Positions 1 through 9,472 of a DNA stretch of 64,000 nt are shown here, piece after piece (positions within the stretch are counted from its first letter, which is position 1; each line of letters opens with the position of its first letter). The position numbers were made by a program, and so were the translations under genes. The stretch covers positions 84,475,025 through 84,539,024 of the forward strand of contig CM043958.1 of assembly GCA_014529385.2 (NCBI GenBank), given 5' to 3'. This DNA comes from Adiantum capillus-veneris (Eukaryota; Streptophyta; Polypodiopsida; Polypodiales; Pteridaceae). Below the pieces are notes generated by a model. It was not told the DNA's origin. It made no database searches and saw only the letters and a program-made list of their open reading frames with translations.

Positions 1-1518
1 GCAAAGCAAAAGATGAGCAGCTGACAGAAGTTATGAATGAACTTCTTACGACATCTCTGTCAGCTCAGAAAATTCAGGTACAATTAGATGTTGCCAATGC
101 TTCTCTGCAGTACTCGGAGCAGCGAATCAATGATCATGCCATTTTCTTACGGCAAATCAGAGAAAATCTAGCCGTGGCCTCGATCAAAGGAACTGATGAA
201 GTGTACAAAGCACTCAAAAAGAAAAACAAAGACCTAGAATTGGAATTAAAGCTAGAATAATCACAACGCAGGGACCTGGCACTGATGCGGGTTCAAAGAG
301 AGAAGGAGCTCTAAAGGAGATAGCAGAACTAAATTGGATTAATCAACTTCTCAGAGATGGGAAATAGACACGCAAGAAGAGGTAGGCACTTCAGATTCGC
401 CACAGATAGACATACCCTCCGTCTTGTTTGGTGAGTTTGAGACATCGTCAACAGCAGAGCCGAGTGGTGATGAAGATTTTCAGATTAACATCACGGATGA
501 AGACACAGTGCCAATGGTCCAGCTATCAAAACCTGAAGAAGACGCACTGAAGGAGAAGATCACCCTAGAGGTGGATGAGCAGTGGAAAGCCGCAATGGAT
601 TGGGAGTTGAGAGTTTTACACTCTGTCAACATCATTCAACTCACTCCCAATCAGATCAACGCTCAATGCATCAACAATCCCTGCCATACCCTCTCATCAA
701 AGTGGAACTATTACATGTGAAAGAAAGGCTATACAAAGATATGCAAGAAGATGGCACAGATAAAGACCACCCAAAGTGGAGGTTAAGCTGGTTGAACAAG
801 AATCCAAGATACCTGATTCTGTTCACAAGAGCACCTGCAGCCCTTCAAAGAGATCCAACATTCTGTCCTGTACTCAGAGTAAGGACATGGCAAGCGCATG
901 AAGCACTGCAAAAGAAGAGGCCAACTAGGCTTAACTTCCCCAGACTGCCAGTCCTAGAGAGAGGCCAAGCGACAGAGGAACATGGTGAAAACCCTAACGG
1001 GCACGATGTCTTTCTTCAAAAGTCTACCAGATCTCTCCTGTGCCATGTTATATAAAATCTAAAGAATGTTGCTAACATGTATACAAGTTTTTGATGAGCC
1101 TGAGCAAACAGGAGCCCCATGGCTATCATTCTTGGAAGGAAACAAAGGCTTATGCTACGATTTGAGTGGGCAGCCTTCAGAAGAAGTCCTTTACGGATTC
1201 TATGCCTGATGTATGTTCTTGCCATCACATAATATGCTATCCTTTGAAGAATCTTTCTACATTGGATTCTTCACCTAGCAAACGAAGATATTTGCACCGA
1301 TGATCAACAACCTAACATCCAAGTTTATATGCTACTCAACGGTGGAGCTGAAGAATAAAGTAACAATGCAATTCCTGCAAGTACCCAACAAAGAACGAAG
1401 AATCAGATATCAGAAGACATTGGATGTGCTTAAAGACCGCCTCGCCACCCGTCAACCCGAAGACTATTTCAACCCATAAAGCTATGTCAAGGGACGACAC
1501 AGGCGAGGAGGGGGGTAA
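1..1518 (+). other. Internal 3' region of an unrecognised LTR-type element
   Basis: The stretch ends in a purine tract (about 1505-1516) followed by TGTTAG, which looks like the polypurine tract and start of a 3' LTR, so I read it as the tail of a plus-strand retroelement. Three open stretches lie in it. Codons 33-260 give 75 residues rich in Leu, Glu, Lys and Gln, with a coiled-coil feel (ending LKKKNKDLELELKLE). Codons 424-720 give 98 residues starting with an acidic Ser/Thr segment. Codons 582-1055 overlap the second in another frame. They do not join in one frame, and I recognise no protease, RT, RNase H or integrase motif. It may be a post-pol region, a non-autonomous element or a decayed host gene. 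Confidence 0.3.
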
Positions 1519-1882
1519 TGTTAGTAGCAAGCTAACACGGACATCATTTTTCGGAGTTCTCTTTGTAAAAAATTTACTATTTTGATAAATCAGGAATATT
1601 GTAACTCCTATTTTCTTGGATAAACTTTGTAATTAATGAGCCGGGGCTACAAGCTTCCAGATTGTATCAGCCAATCATCACCCAACTTTGTTAGAACTCC
1701 AGATTATTAGTTTTGACCACCCAAAATCCTTGGCTAAGATATAAAAGCCAATTTTTGTAAGTTTTTTATAAGTTTTGGATTAAAAATACACAGCGTGAGC
1801 TAATGGCGCTCACTTCTCTTCTTCTCCCGCTTCCTACTTCCTCTCCGGTTGTCACATTGCGATTGTGTTTGTTGCATTACAA
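1519..1882 (+). repeat. Probable 3' or solo LTR with TATA box
   Basis: The segment starts TGTTAGTAG directly after a G-rich purine tract and TAA, carries a TATAAAAG box at 1740-1747, and can end at CATTACA near 1882. The region after the TATA box is pyrimidine-rich (about 1805-1855). No second copy is in the window, so the right border and any target duplication are unproven. A splice-donor-like GTAAG follows at about 1889, so the alternative is a promoter and first non-coding exon of a cellular gene. Confidence 0.4.
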
Positions 1883-2820
1883 TCGCAGGTAAGATCCTAC
1901 GCATTGACGTAAGCCATTCACAGTATTTCGTAGCTTTTAGCGTCGTCGACCCGCGGCCTAATTTCATCATAACTAGGAATTTACACTTTCAAATCGAAAA
2001 CTAAGCATAGTCGGGGTGTTGGAGCATCATTGCTAAGCATTTAGATGCATTTTGGGTCAAAAACGACTAAGTAAAAAATCCACTGCTGTTAATAATCGCG
2101 ATTTTGGAACTTGACCTAAAGTGGGGTTTGAGACCGTAAGCATGTGTGCTTAGGTCTTATAAACTTATCCTAGAAGTTTTGTTACGTTTGGATGTCATTT
2201 GATGCTGTAACGGATGTGATTTGCTTGCCGATGAGCAATTGGGTTTTGGTGATTTCAGTCACTTGAGTGTAGCTTGAGTTAGATGCGAGTTGGTAGTTGT
2301 TTTTCGAGAGGTTGACAACCTCTTGTAGCCTCTATGCACTAGTCGAGTCAGCTTCGTCCCATGGTTTGACAAATTAATCGTGGTTCTCGCTAATACTGCA
2401 ATAAGATAGGATGGTGAGGTTAAACATGCATCCCACAGTAGGCTATTCTCTTAATTAGGTTTAGTCCTTTAATACTAACCGTTTAAGTAATAAGTGGTTT
2501 CATTGCTTAGGACTGGTCCGCATTTATCGATGAAGGTTAGTTGTTGCTTAATTAGAGTGCCTAGCTGCTTACGTATTGAAACGTTTAGCCGAACTCGCTT
2601 AGTCCTACACGCGTCTTGGCTAGTTTTGTTATTTAGTCACTTAGTGACTTTGGGCTAGTCGTGTAGGTTTAGTCGATACTCAAAAAATTTATTAGGGCCT
2701 GTCGCTTATAGGTAACCGCTTAGGTATTTAGTCACTTACCGCTCAGGAAGGACTACTTCATATTTAGGCTATTGAAGGCTATACGTTTAGGGCTAGCCGC
2801 TTAGTGTTAGTCGCAAAATA
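1883..2820. other. No gene seen; degenerate short repeats
   Basis: There is no long frame and no splice-consistent exon set that I can support. From about 2440 to 2820 the sequence repeatedly uses variants of TTAGTC(G/A)CTTAG and GCTTAGG, a degenerate short-period repeat. Confidence 0.5.
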
Positions 2821-3588
2821 ACTTCGACAAACGAAGTAGAATAGAACAATTAGACTTTAATAGCGCACACAACATTCAAAAACACAAACAAATTTCAAAA
2901 ACAAACACAAACCCTGCTATGTAGGCATTGACAAATAAAGATATGATTACTACCCGGTGGTCCTGATCGAGGTGTGCAGAGATCGGGCATGGCTAGAGAA
3001 TGCGAGGTTGTTAGAGCTAGCAACAAATGGTAGAAAAATCATAAACGGACTTAAAAAATGCAACAGTCTTCAGAAGTGACTTGTGTACTTCAAAAACGCA
3101 AATGAACTTAGACAAATGAAGTAAAATAATGAAATCAAACTTCAATAGCGCACACAGACTTCAAAAACGCAAACAGATTTAAAAAAAGACGTATGTGAAA
3201 CCCTAATATATAGGCATTGACCAATAAAGATGAGATTATTACCCAGTGGTCTTGATCTTTGTGCACCTCTAGACCAAGGTTTGCAAGGATCGGGCATGGG
3301 TAGAGAATGTGAGGTTGTTAGAGCTAGCGACAAATAGTAGAAAATTTGCAAACAGACTTCAGAAACACAACTATCTTCAAAAATGACTTGTGTACTTCAA
3401 AAACACAAACGGACTTCGACAAACAAAGTAAAATAACACAATCTACTTCAATAGCGCACACAAACTTCAAAAATTCTAATATATAGTCATTGACCAATAA
3501 AGATGAGAATATTACCCTGTGGTCCTGATCTTCGTGCACCTCTAGACCGAGGTGTGCGGGGATTGGGCATGGCTAGAGAATGTGAGGT
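2821..3588 (+). repeat. Three-unit tandem repeat, period about 285-307 bp
   Basis: Three head-to-tail units begin with GACAAA(C/T)(G/A)AAGT at about 2826, 3111 and 3418. Each unit carries the same ordered blocks: AATAGCGCACACA, ATTGACNAATAAAGAT, TGATC...GGGCATGG(C/G)TAGAGAATG and, in the first two, GAGGTTGTTAGAGCTAGC. The third unit is truncated and breaks off at GAGGTTTTCATG. The small open frames on the minus strand here are repeat translations, not genes. Confidence 0.8.
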
Positions 3589-3639
3589 TTTCATGTAGTT
3601 AGTGGTGTGTCCTTATAGCAAGAGTGATTATTTATTTGT

Positions 3640-4061
3640 TGCATCATTGGTAGATAAATTATGGACAATAGGATGGCCTCGTGTGCATTGCAAGTATCAG
3701 ATCGTTTGAAAACAAAAAATCTACGATCAACATGTACGCAATAACGGTCTCTTTCCCATAGAGCAACTACAAGACTTGTGTTATCCATCTCATGGTCCGG
3801 AGGCAGTAGATCAACCTCTACAAGTAGATATTGCTCCAACTTCATTCCAAAGAAGACTATTTTCAAACGAACAACCATCGATTGAATCCACCCCACCAAT
3901 ACCCGTGTAGAGATGGAGCAGATGTTAGACATGTTCTTTAACATGGATCCCATCATTGAAAACCTAGAAGGCGACAACATTCAAGGAAGCACTGTTGCAT
4001 GCTAACCTCATTCGTCCCGTCCATATTGATGGCATGATATCAACGATAAAGAGGGGGAGAT
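3640..4061 (+). pseudogene. Possible 3' coding remnant with frameshift
   Basis: A plus-strand frame from about 3748 to 3891 reads as sensible acidic protein (for example IEQLQDLCYPSHGPEAVDQ) and stops at a TAG. A second frame continues it at about 3892-3990 (EQMLDMFFNMDPIIENLEGD). A purine run, AAAGAGGGGGAGA, then sits before TGATGCAAAC at about 4061, like the polypurine tract and LTR start of a retroelement. I do not recognise the protein. The minus-strand frame over the same bases is its antisense. Confidence 0.25.
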
Positions 4062-4455
4062 GATGCAAACTCTTGCACGTATTCCGCTTTACACATTAGG
4101 AAAAGTTTGGACTCAAAAAAGGACTTTTTGGCGTTAGAAAGAGAATGTTGTTCGACCAATAGAGTTTGAGTCACCACAATGGTAGCTCCAATTTATTTGA
4201 TTTTTATCTCAATTTTTTGCGTTTTCAAAAAAGAGTTTTTTCTGTTAAAAATATCTGAATAAGAAGATACGACGCGATTTGTGCAAATTATTCCCCTGCC
4301 ATGGGCGACAAACGCCGAATGTGCCATAACTTATATTCAATGAGGCACACCTTTTGATGAACACTTTTCAAGCTACTACTTCTTGTGTAAACTAGTGAGC
4401 TTCTTTTCTTTTATCGTTTTTGCGTAGTGTCACTTCGTAGCTAATAGAAGCAGAG
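4062..4455 (+). other. Non-coding interval upstream of the plus-strand gene
   Basis: AT-rich DNA without a supportable gene. It may be an LTR remnant (it begins TGATGCAAAC after a purine run) and it must contain the promoter of the next gene, but I see no convincing TATA box at the expected distance. Confidence 0.4.
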
Positions 4456-5797
4456 ATGGAAGGAAGACGACCACGACGACCATCCGCCTCTATTAAATAT
4501 GTGGAACTATTCAACAGCTTTGACTTAGACCATGGTTTTTGGATTACCACAGTCACCATTGGTAGTTGGGTTCTGCTTCAAACAAGAAGAAGAAAACGGA
4601 TGTCAAATGAATTCATCAACAGCTACAAAGGACGTGTGAAAGATTTTTGCTTGTCTCAAACAGGAAAGACAATGAAAGAGGTGCTCATTGAGCATGCATA
4701 TATGCACTCCGAACTACGACTACAACAATCACCTTTGGGGTTTCCTACTCATAGACCAAACTGTGTGACTACTATATTGCTAAAAAGTCTTTAAAGATCC
4801 TTCAAGTTATTTTGTTGACTATTTCTTGTGACCATTCTCTTATCTTTTGTTTTTGCAGATATTTATCCTTCTAACAAAGAAGACTGGCAACCAGTTGAGT
4901 GCATAATTGGTATTTTTGATGCTTTTCATGCTTCGGTGGGAGAACTTATGTACAGAACTAGTGCGAGAAGAGCTCTCGCAGAGAGGGGAGTTTTCTTTTA
5001 CGACTACTTTTACAACGCCCCTTGCTCTGTCCATGGATTTGGCACTTTGAAACCTTTCCCTCTTCCCCAACAAGATTCCCCAAAGTGGCTAGTTCCAACT
5101 TCAAAAACCTCTGAGTGTTTTAAACTCAAGCTTCATTAGGAAATTTTGAAGTGTTTGCGACCAAACATTGCAAGCAGGCAAGTACGAGTCAGTCTATTTA
5201 TGCCATTACATGTCTTTATAGATTTTTTCCACGATGAGGAGGTTAGAAAAATAGAAACCATGTTCATCTGCAAATCCCAAAATTGCCTTGATTTTTTGGA
5301 TGATAATTGGGATGTCAGTGATTCTGAAGGCATTTTGTGCAAAGTTGACAAGCGCTCGGTTGTGTGCAAGTGTATGATAGCATCACAGAATTTTATAGTT
5401 TCTTTCTACTACATGAGGTGGCATCGAATGAATGGTCAGTTGGTAGCTATGGATCAAGATTTAAGTGACAATGCTTTTAATCCCTTGATGTCCATTGAGA
5501 TATGGTTTTCAAATTATTTGCTTACAGTTGTTGTGGTCAGATCAAATGTCACTTTAAGACAGGTTCGATAGTATTTGCTAAATGAGTCCGATCTCAATTT
5601 GCCTTCAAAATTTGTTTTCAAGTGTAACATGCGAAAGGTACTAAGCTACATGTATTACTTTTATACCTTGATGTTTCTATCGTGCTCATGTATCCCAATG
5701 TCTTATCGCATACATTGCATTGCAGGTACCTCACAGACAAGAAAATACGACTCTTTGTGCACAGATTACCAGCGACAGACTTGAAATAGTGAACTAA
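4456..5797 (+). pseudogene. Unrecognised spliced gene, convergent with the H3/Ulp1 gene; two in-frame TAG codons
   Basis: The first exon starts at ATG 4456 (MEGRRPRRPSASIKYVELFN) and ends near 4762, where a GT fits the needed phase. A pyrimidine tract and TTTTGCAG give an acceptor before 4859. The second exon runs 4859-5637 in one frame, broken only by TAG at 5137-5139 and 5569-5571. An 88-nt intron (5638-5725, GGTACT...TTGCAG) joins codon to codon with the last exon, ending at TAA 5795-5797. The product would be about 380 residues, Phe/Tyr-rich (FFYDYFYNAP), with no domain I recognise. Both TAGs lie where CAG would keep the frame open. It faces the H3/Ulp1 gene tail to tail with about 200 bp between them. 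It could be a host gene or the second gene of an unknown DNA transposon. Confidence 0.5.
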
Positions 5798-5994
5798 CTG
5801 TACACAATGATTCAAATACTATTCTCAAAGATTACTCGACAAAGGCATCTCTCTACATTACCAAACACCATTGGATCCTCACTCTCCCATTTTTTTGGAA
5901 AGCTGTACACAGCATTTTGTAAACTTTGAACCATAATCAAAACAAAAGTCAAATTTCGATCCACTACTTGTAATCAATTTGTCAAAAGTACATT
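5798..5994. other. Short spacer between two convergent genes
   Basis: About 200 bp of AT-rich DNA between the two stop codons. It should hold both polyadenylation regions. No other feature is seen. Confidence 0.5.
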
Positions 5995-8026
5995 TCATAA
6001 TCTCTTTCTAATCTTGTGCGTGCGGTGATGTGGGGGCTGTTGGTTGAGGTTGAGGAGAGGTGGTGGCTTGGGGGTTTGGGGGCTCTAGAGCTGCTTCATG
6101 AGTAGGAGAGGTGCTAGGTGGGGGGTTTGGGGGCTCTGGAGCTGCTTCATGAGCAAGAGAGGTGCTGGGTGGGAGTTTGAGGGTTCTGGAGTTGTTTCTT
6201 GAGGACGAGAGCTGGTGGGAGCTTGGGTTGGGGAGGCATCTGGGGAGATATTGATATGTGCTTGTGTTGGTATGGCAGACAAGGGGTATCTTGTCGGCGG
6301 AGGCCTAGGTGTGGGCCTTGGTGCTGGCGGGATAAAAGCATCATGTGCTCCGTCTGGACGCATGGTCGCGCAATTGATCAAGTTTTCAATCATTCTATTT
6401 CTAAACGAAGAAACATCAGCCTTTGAATAATCTGTCAAATTTCTTACCTGCGTTAAGAACATCATGTTTATTAACATAGCTACTAACTTATTAAGATACA
6501 AATCTATAAACGAGTGTCAAATGCTTACACTTCTACGAATTCCATCAAGCATCACCCCTAACAAAATTTCTACATTGATTAAGACCCTCCATCCACAAGA
6601 GTAGGCATCGTCCTGCTTAGGGATTTTGCAACTAATAATAGTAAGATTCTCATATATCTGCTCTTGCGTTAAAGCTTCAGAGCAGACACAAGCTTCCAAA
6701 CAGATCTGCGCAAAATACAATTAAATTTCATAAGCGACTTTTAACAAAATTCTATGCAATGTCGAACAAAGTAGAAAACCTCTTACCTACGTACTTCACC
6801 ATGAAATCCATGGGATGAATTAGCAAGGTAGCACCGGTTTTGTTCAAAGTGTAAGAGAACAAGACTCCAATGAGCACTGTTATAAATAAACATAAGCAAA
6901 ACATATGTCATCACAACAAACTAGAGTTCAAGATAAAATAATTTCACTATTGAAAACATTGTGTACCCTTCATGATAAGCCACAACAAAAAAATTTGCCG
7001 TCTCCATGTTCACTGACTGGAACCAGTCAACTACTTTCACTAAAGATGTATCCTCGGACGTCAAAACGACCGAGAGGTTCGAGTCAAGGACGGCAGCATC
7101 ATCTTGCATATTCCAAGGCAAATTTGAAACTACAAAACTGTAAAGAAATTCGTGTCATACAAAATTGAATATATTAAAAGAATTTATTGTGAAAAAAAGA
7201 ATAGCACGAACCAAAGCAAGCAATTGATGATTGAGTCTGTGAGTTTCCTCATCCGATTCTATAAAATTGCAATCTCGTGGGGGTGATAGGGAAAACACAG
7301 AATGCGTCCCCACAGCGGAACGCCAACATGGAAATAGGGAAACAGCAATGAAAAATCATCAGCGTTGGCATCGCTGATGGCATCTTCCATTTGTTCCTCC
7401 ATCATCTCAAGGCGTAACTGCTCCAATCTTTCACTATCGTCTTCTGTTGTGTCCCACTCGGTGTTGAGACGGGTGCTGTATCGATGCATTTTTGTAGACA
7501 CTTCATGAACTTTGACCTTGTCAATAGGTGGTATTCTAAGAATATTGTCCATCTTTCGGTCTGAAATACCGGCAGGCGATATTGTTTTGTCATACCTGAA
7601 CCTGAGAAGGCGAAGTGTGTTGATGTCTCGCGGCATCAATGTTGCCCTATGGGCGTGGGCCGAGAGAATGTAGCTGTCTTGGGAAAGCTCTACAAAAAAA
7701 TCCTCAGCGACCTCGTGCAAGCATCCCATTGCACTTCGAGACCACCGGAAATTCAGGTTGTGTTGCTCGCAAATCTCGCGAACAACTCTCTGGAATGGTA
7801 GCTTAGGTATTACCAATGAAATGTGCTTTTGGAGCTTACGAAGTTCGAGTTGAACGCTTCTATTCTGCTTGTATCTTCTTCTTCGCATTGTTGCCCGTAA
7901 ATGCGGCATGGTCTTGCCCGGAATCACCTGCGATGTTGACGGTTGCACTGCAGACAAGCTAGCCTCGCCCTGCGGAACAAACTGGCTAGGATAAACCCTC
8001 CTTGCTGTTTGCTTTGTGCGGGCCAT
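5995..8026 (-). CDS. Histone H3-like domain fused to Ulp1-type cysteine protease
   Basis: Five exons fit one frame: 8026-7212, 7137-6967, 6876-6795, 6705-6529 and 6447-5995. Together they make 566 codons with GT-AG introns in phase. Residues 2-9 are ARTKQTAR, the H3 tail with Lys4 kept and Lys9 replaced by Arg. Residues about 57-145 are an H3 histone fold (KLPFQRVVREI, AEDFFVEL, RATLMPRDI) with loop 1 of canonical length. After a charged linker, residues about 262-415 match C48 SUMO/NEDD8-type proteases: LTDSIIN, VVAYHEGAHWSLVLL (His331), Gln387 and Cys393 in KQDDAYSCGW. Asn348 sits where catalytic Asp is usual. The tail is Pro-rich with a 17-residue repeat. TAG codons interrupt codon 256 (7259-7261) and codon 536 (6085-6087). 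The first 255 codons alone are intact. If 7259 is a real stop, the product is a lone H3-like protein. Alternatively, TTATAG at 7259 could be a splice acceptor. Confidence 0.75.
6070..6220 (-). repeat. 51-bp coding minisatellite in the C-terminal tail
   Basis: About three units, starting near 6070, 6121 and 6171, each encode 17 residues of the form PLLLMKQLQSPQTPHLA. The period of 51 keeps the reading frame. Unit 2 carries CAG (plus-strand CTG at 6136-6138) exactly where unit 1 carries TAG (plus-strand CTA at 6085-6087), so the stop arose by one C-to-T change. Unit 3 is more diverged. Confidence 0.85.
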
Positions 8027-8133
8027 GACCTGAATGAAGAGAATGCGAGGAAATATGGAAATCTGGATGTGGGTAAAAACGGAGAGTGACTAGAGACACT
8101 TCGAAAAAAACGATGAGAAAAAAAGGAGGGGGG

Positions 8134-8141
8134 TGTTTATA
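8134..8141 (-). promoter_or_regulatory. TATA-like box of the H3/Ulp1 gene
   Basis: On the minus strand the sequence reads TATAAACA about 110 bp before the ATG at 8026, a normal distance for a plant promoter with a short 5' leader. It is followed by a long C/T-rich tract. Transcription start is not known. Confidence 0.45.
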
Positions 8142-8163
8142 TTAGTGGAATAAGTGTAATGAG

Positions 8164-8379
8164 AAGAGGCGGCTGCATTAATAATGACATTGCGAGGTAT
8201 GACGGGAAGCGTGCGAGCATAATGATTACGCGCCATATTGGTGGTGCCGAAATTAGTAGCACTGCCTATTCGCGGTGTGGCACGACAAGGAAAGAAGCCC
8301 CAACGGGTTGCCCTAGCAACAACGGTATGTTGCAGCACAACGCGAGGAGGTGGACCCTGATGGTTCCGAATTGCAGTGT
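8164..8379. other. No gene seen; CpG-richer flank of the hairpin repeat
   Basis: No supportable gene. The sequence becomes richer in GCG/CGC words and grades into the palindromic repeat to its right. Confidence 0.4.
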
Positions 8380-8838
8380 TCGTGTTGTGGCAAGAAAAAA
8401 TGTTGTCGCGTCAAAACGCGATAAGTAAAGTCCCGGTTAGTTTGACCACAAGTATTGCGCTGTGGCGTGACAAAAAGGCATCGCGTCATAACACGATACG
8501 GGGCATTCTTGAGTACTCTGGATTGGCCGTATCGCGTTATGACGTGACAACAAACTGTCGTGCCAAAACGCGATAGCGGTGCTTTTGTATAGCGGCGGCA
8601 CCAGTTTCGCGTTGTGGCGTGACTGTTCCACAACGGCTGACACGTGGCATAATCATCACGGCGACTGCATGATGTACGGGTGGCGTGACAAAAAGGCGTC
8701 GCATCACAAGACAATACGGGGCGTTCCTGAGTACTCTGGATTGGCCGTATCGCGTTATGACGCGACAAAAAGCTGTCACGCCAAAACGCAATAGCGGTGC
8801 TTTTCTGGAGTGGCAGGCCGCGGCACCAGTTTCATAAG
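8380..8838 (+). repeat. Hairpin-bearing tandem repeat, period about 218-225 bp
   Basis: Two full units start GGCGTGACAAAAAGGC at 8464 and 8682, and a partial unit lies before them. Each contains an inverted repeat: GCGTCATAACACGATACGG near 8482 pairs with CCGTATCGCGTTATGACGT near 8527 across a loop with TTGAGTACTCTGGATTGG. Units end CGGCACCAGTTTC (8596 and 8821). The second unit has several C/T and G/A differences in its left arm. It resembles a foldback or MITE-type repeat, but no transposase is linked to it. Confidence 0.75.
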
Positions 8839-8840
8839 TA

Positions 8841-9137
8841 GTAAGTCGATACATGTCAAACCCAGGCAAGAAACATTGGGAGGCAGTGAAAGGAATATTG
8901 AGATACCTGAAAGCTACAAAGAGTATGCGTATATGCTATGGGAGTCAGGAGCTAAGTGTAAAGGGTTTTACAGACTCATATTATGCAGGTGACTTAGACA
9001 ACCGAAGGTCTACGTCAGGGTATGTCTTTACATTGGCTGGTGGAGCAGTATCGTGGCGTTCTAGATTACAAGATTGTGTTACTCAGTCTACTACAGAGAC
9101 TGAATATGGTTCAGCATCAATAGTATCCAATCCTTAG
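8841..9137 (+). pseudogene. Copia RNase H fragment
   Basis: One frame reads VSRYMSNPGKKHWEAVKGIL then FTDSYYAGDLDNRRSTSGYV and QSTTETEYGS, the end of RT and most of the RNase H domain of a Ty1/copia polyprotein. It begins abruptly at the edge of the hairpin repeat and ends in unrelated sequence, so it is a scrap of about 95 codons. No LTR goes with it. It is closest by eye to the plus-strand copia element at 33294-38987. Confidence 0.85.
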
Positions 9138-9304
9138 GCTCAATAGTATCTAGCATCAGTAGCATCAAGAACCCATTAGCATCTCAGCATTCCAACACTT
9201 AGCATCATTGTATCAGCATTTTGTGCAAGTAATAAAGAAAGTACTTGCTCTGGAAATAGAGCAAGGGGGCCCTTGAGGGTGGTTGGGACCCGACATTCAG
9301 TGTC

Positions 9305-9376
<72 letters not shown>

Positions 9377-9472
9377 CGGTTCAGTTCACTTCTTTCAAGT
9401 GAAGTAACCTTGTGTTTGTGCGGAGGTACTAGATTGGAGCTAAATCCTTCAACACTTCCGCTACACTTGACA
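9138..9472 (+). repeat. LTR-like 3' portion of element B, with (CT)n tract
   Basis: The segment contains AGTACTTGCTCTG, GAGGGTGGTTGGGACCCGACATTC and a (CT)n run at 9306-9373, and ends CTTGACA. TTGGCATTAGAGCTC at 9473-9487 resembles the TTGGTATCAGAGCTC primer site used by other elements here, so this looks like the R-U5 end of a 5' LTR. Bases 17034-17262 are a second copy of the same block. The 5' part of this LTR is missing, replaced by the copia scrap. Confidence 0.55.

Noticed and set aside
2821-3588. CRISPR-like or tRNA array
   Set aside because: Units are about 0.3 kb, diverged along their whole length, and have no short direct repeat with unique spacers and no tRNA fold; the genome is eukaryotic.
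3591-3980. 129-codon minus-strand frame
   Set aside because: It is the antisense of a more protein-like plus-strand frame and shows no domain.
7259-8026. Ordinary replication histone H3 or CENH3
   Set aside because: Canonical H3 would be about 136 residues with the full K9/K14/K27 tail. Here the tail diverges after residue 9 and a long charged extension follows. CENH3 is disfavoured because loop 1 has the canonical length and the ARTKQTAR tail is kept.
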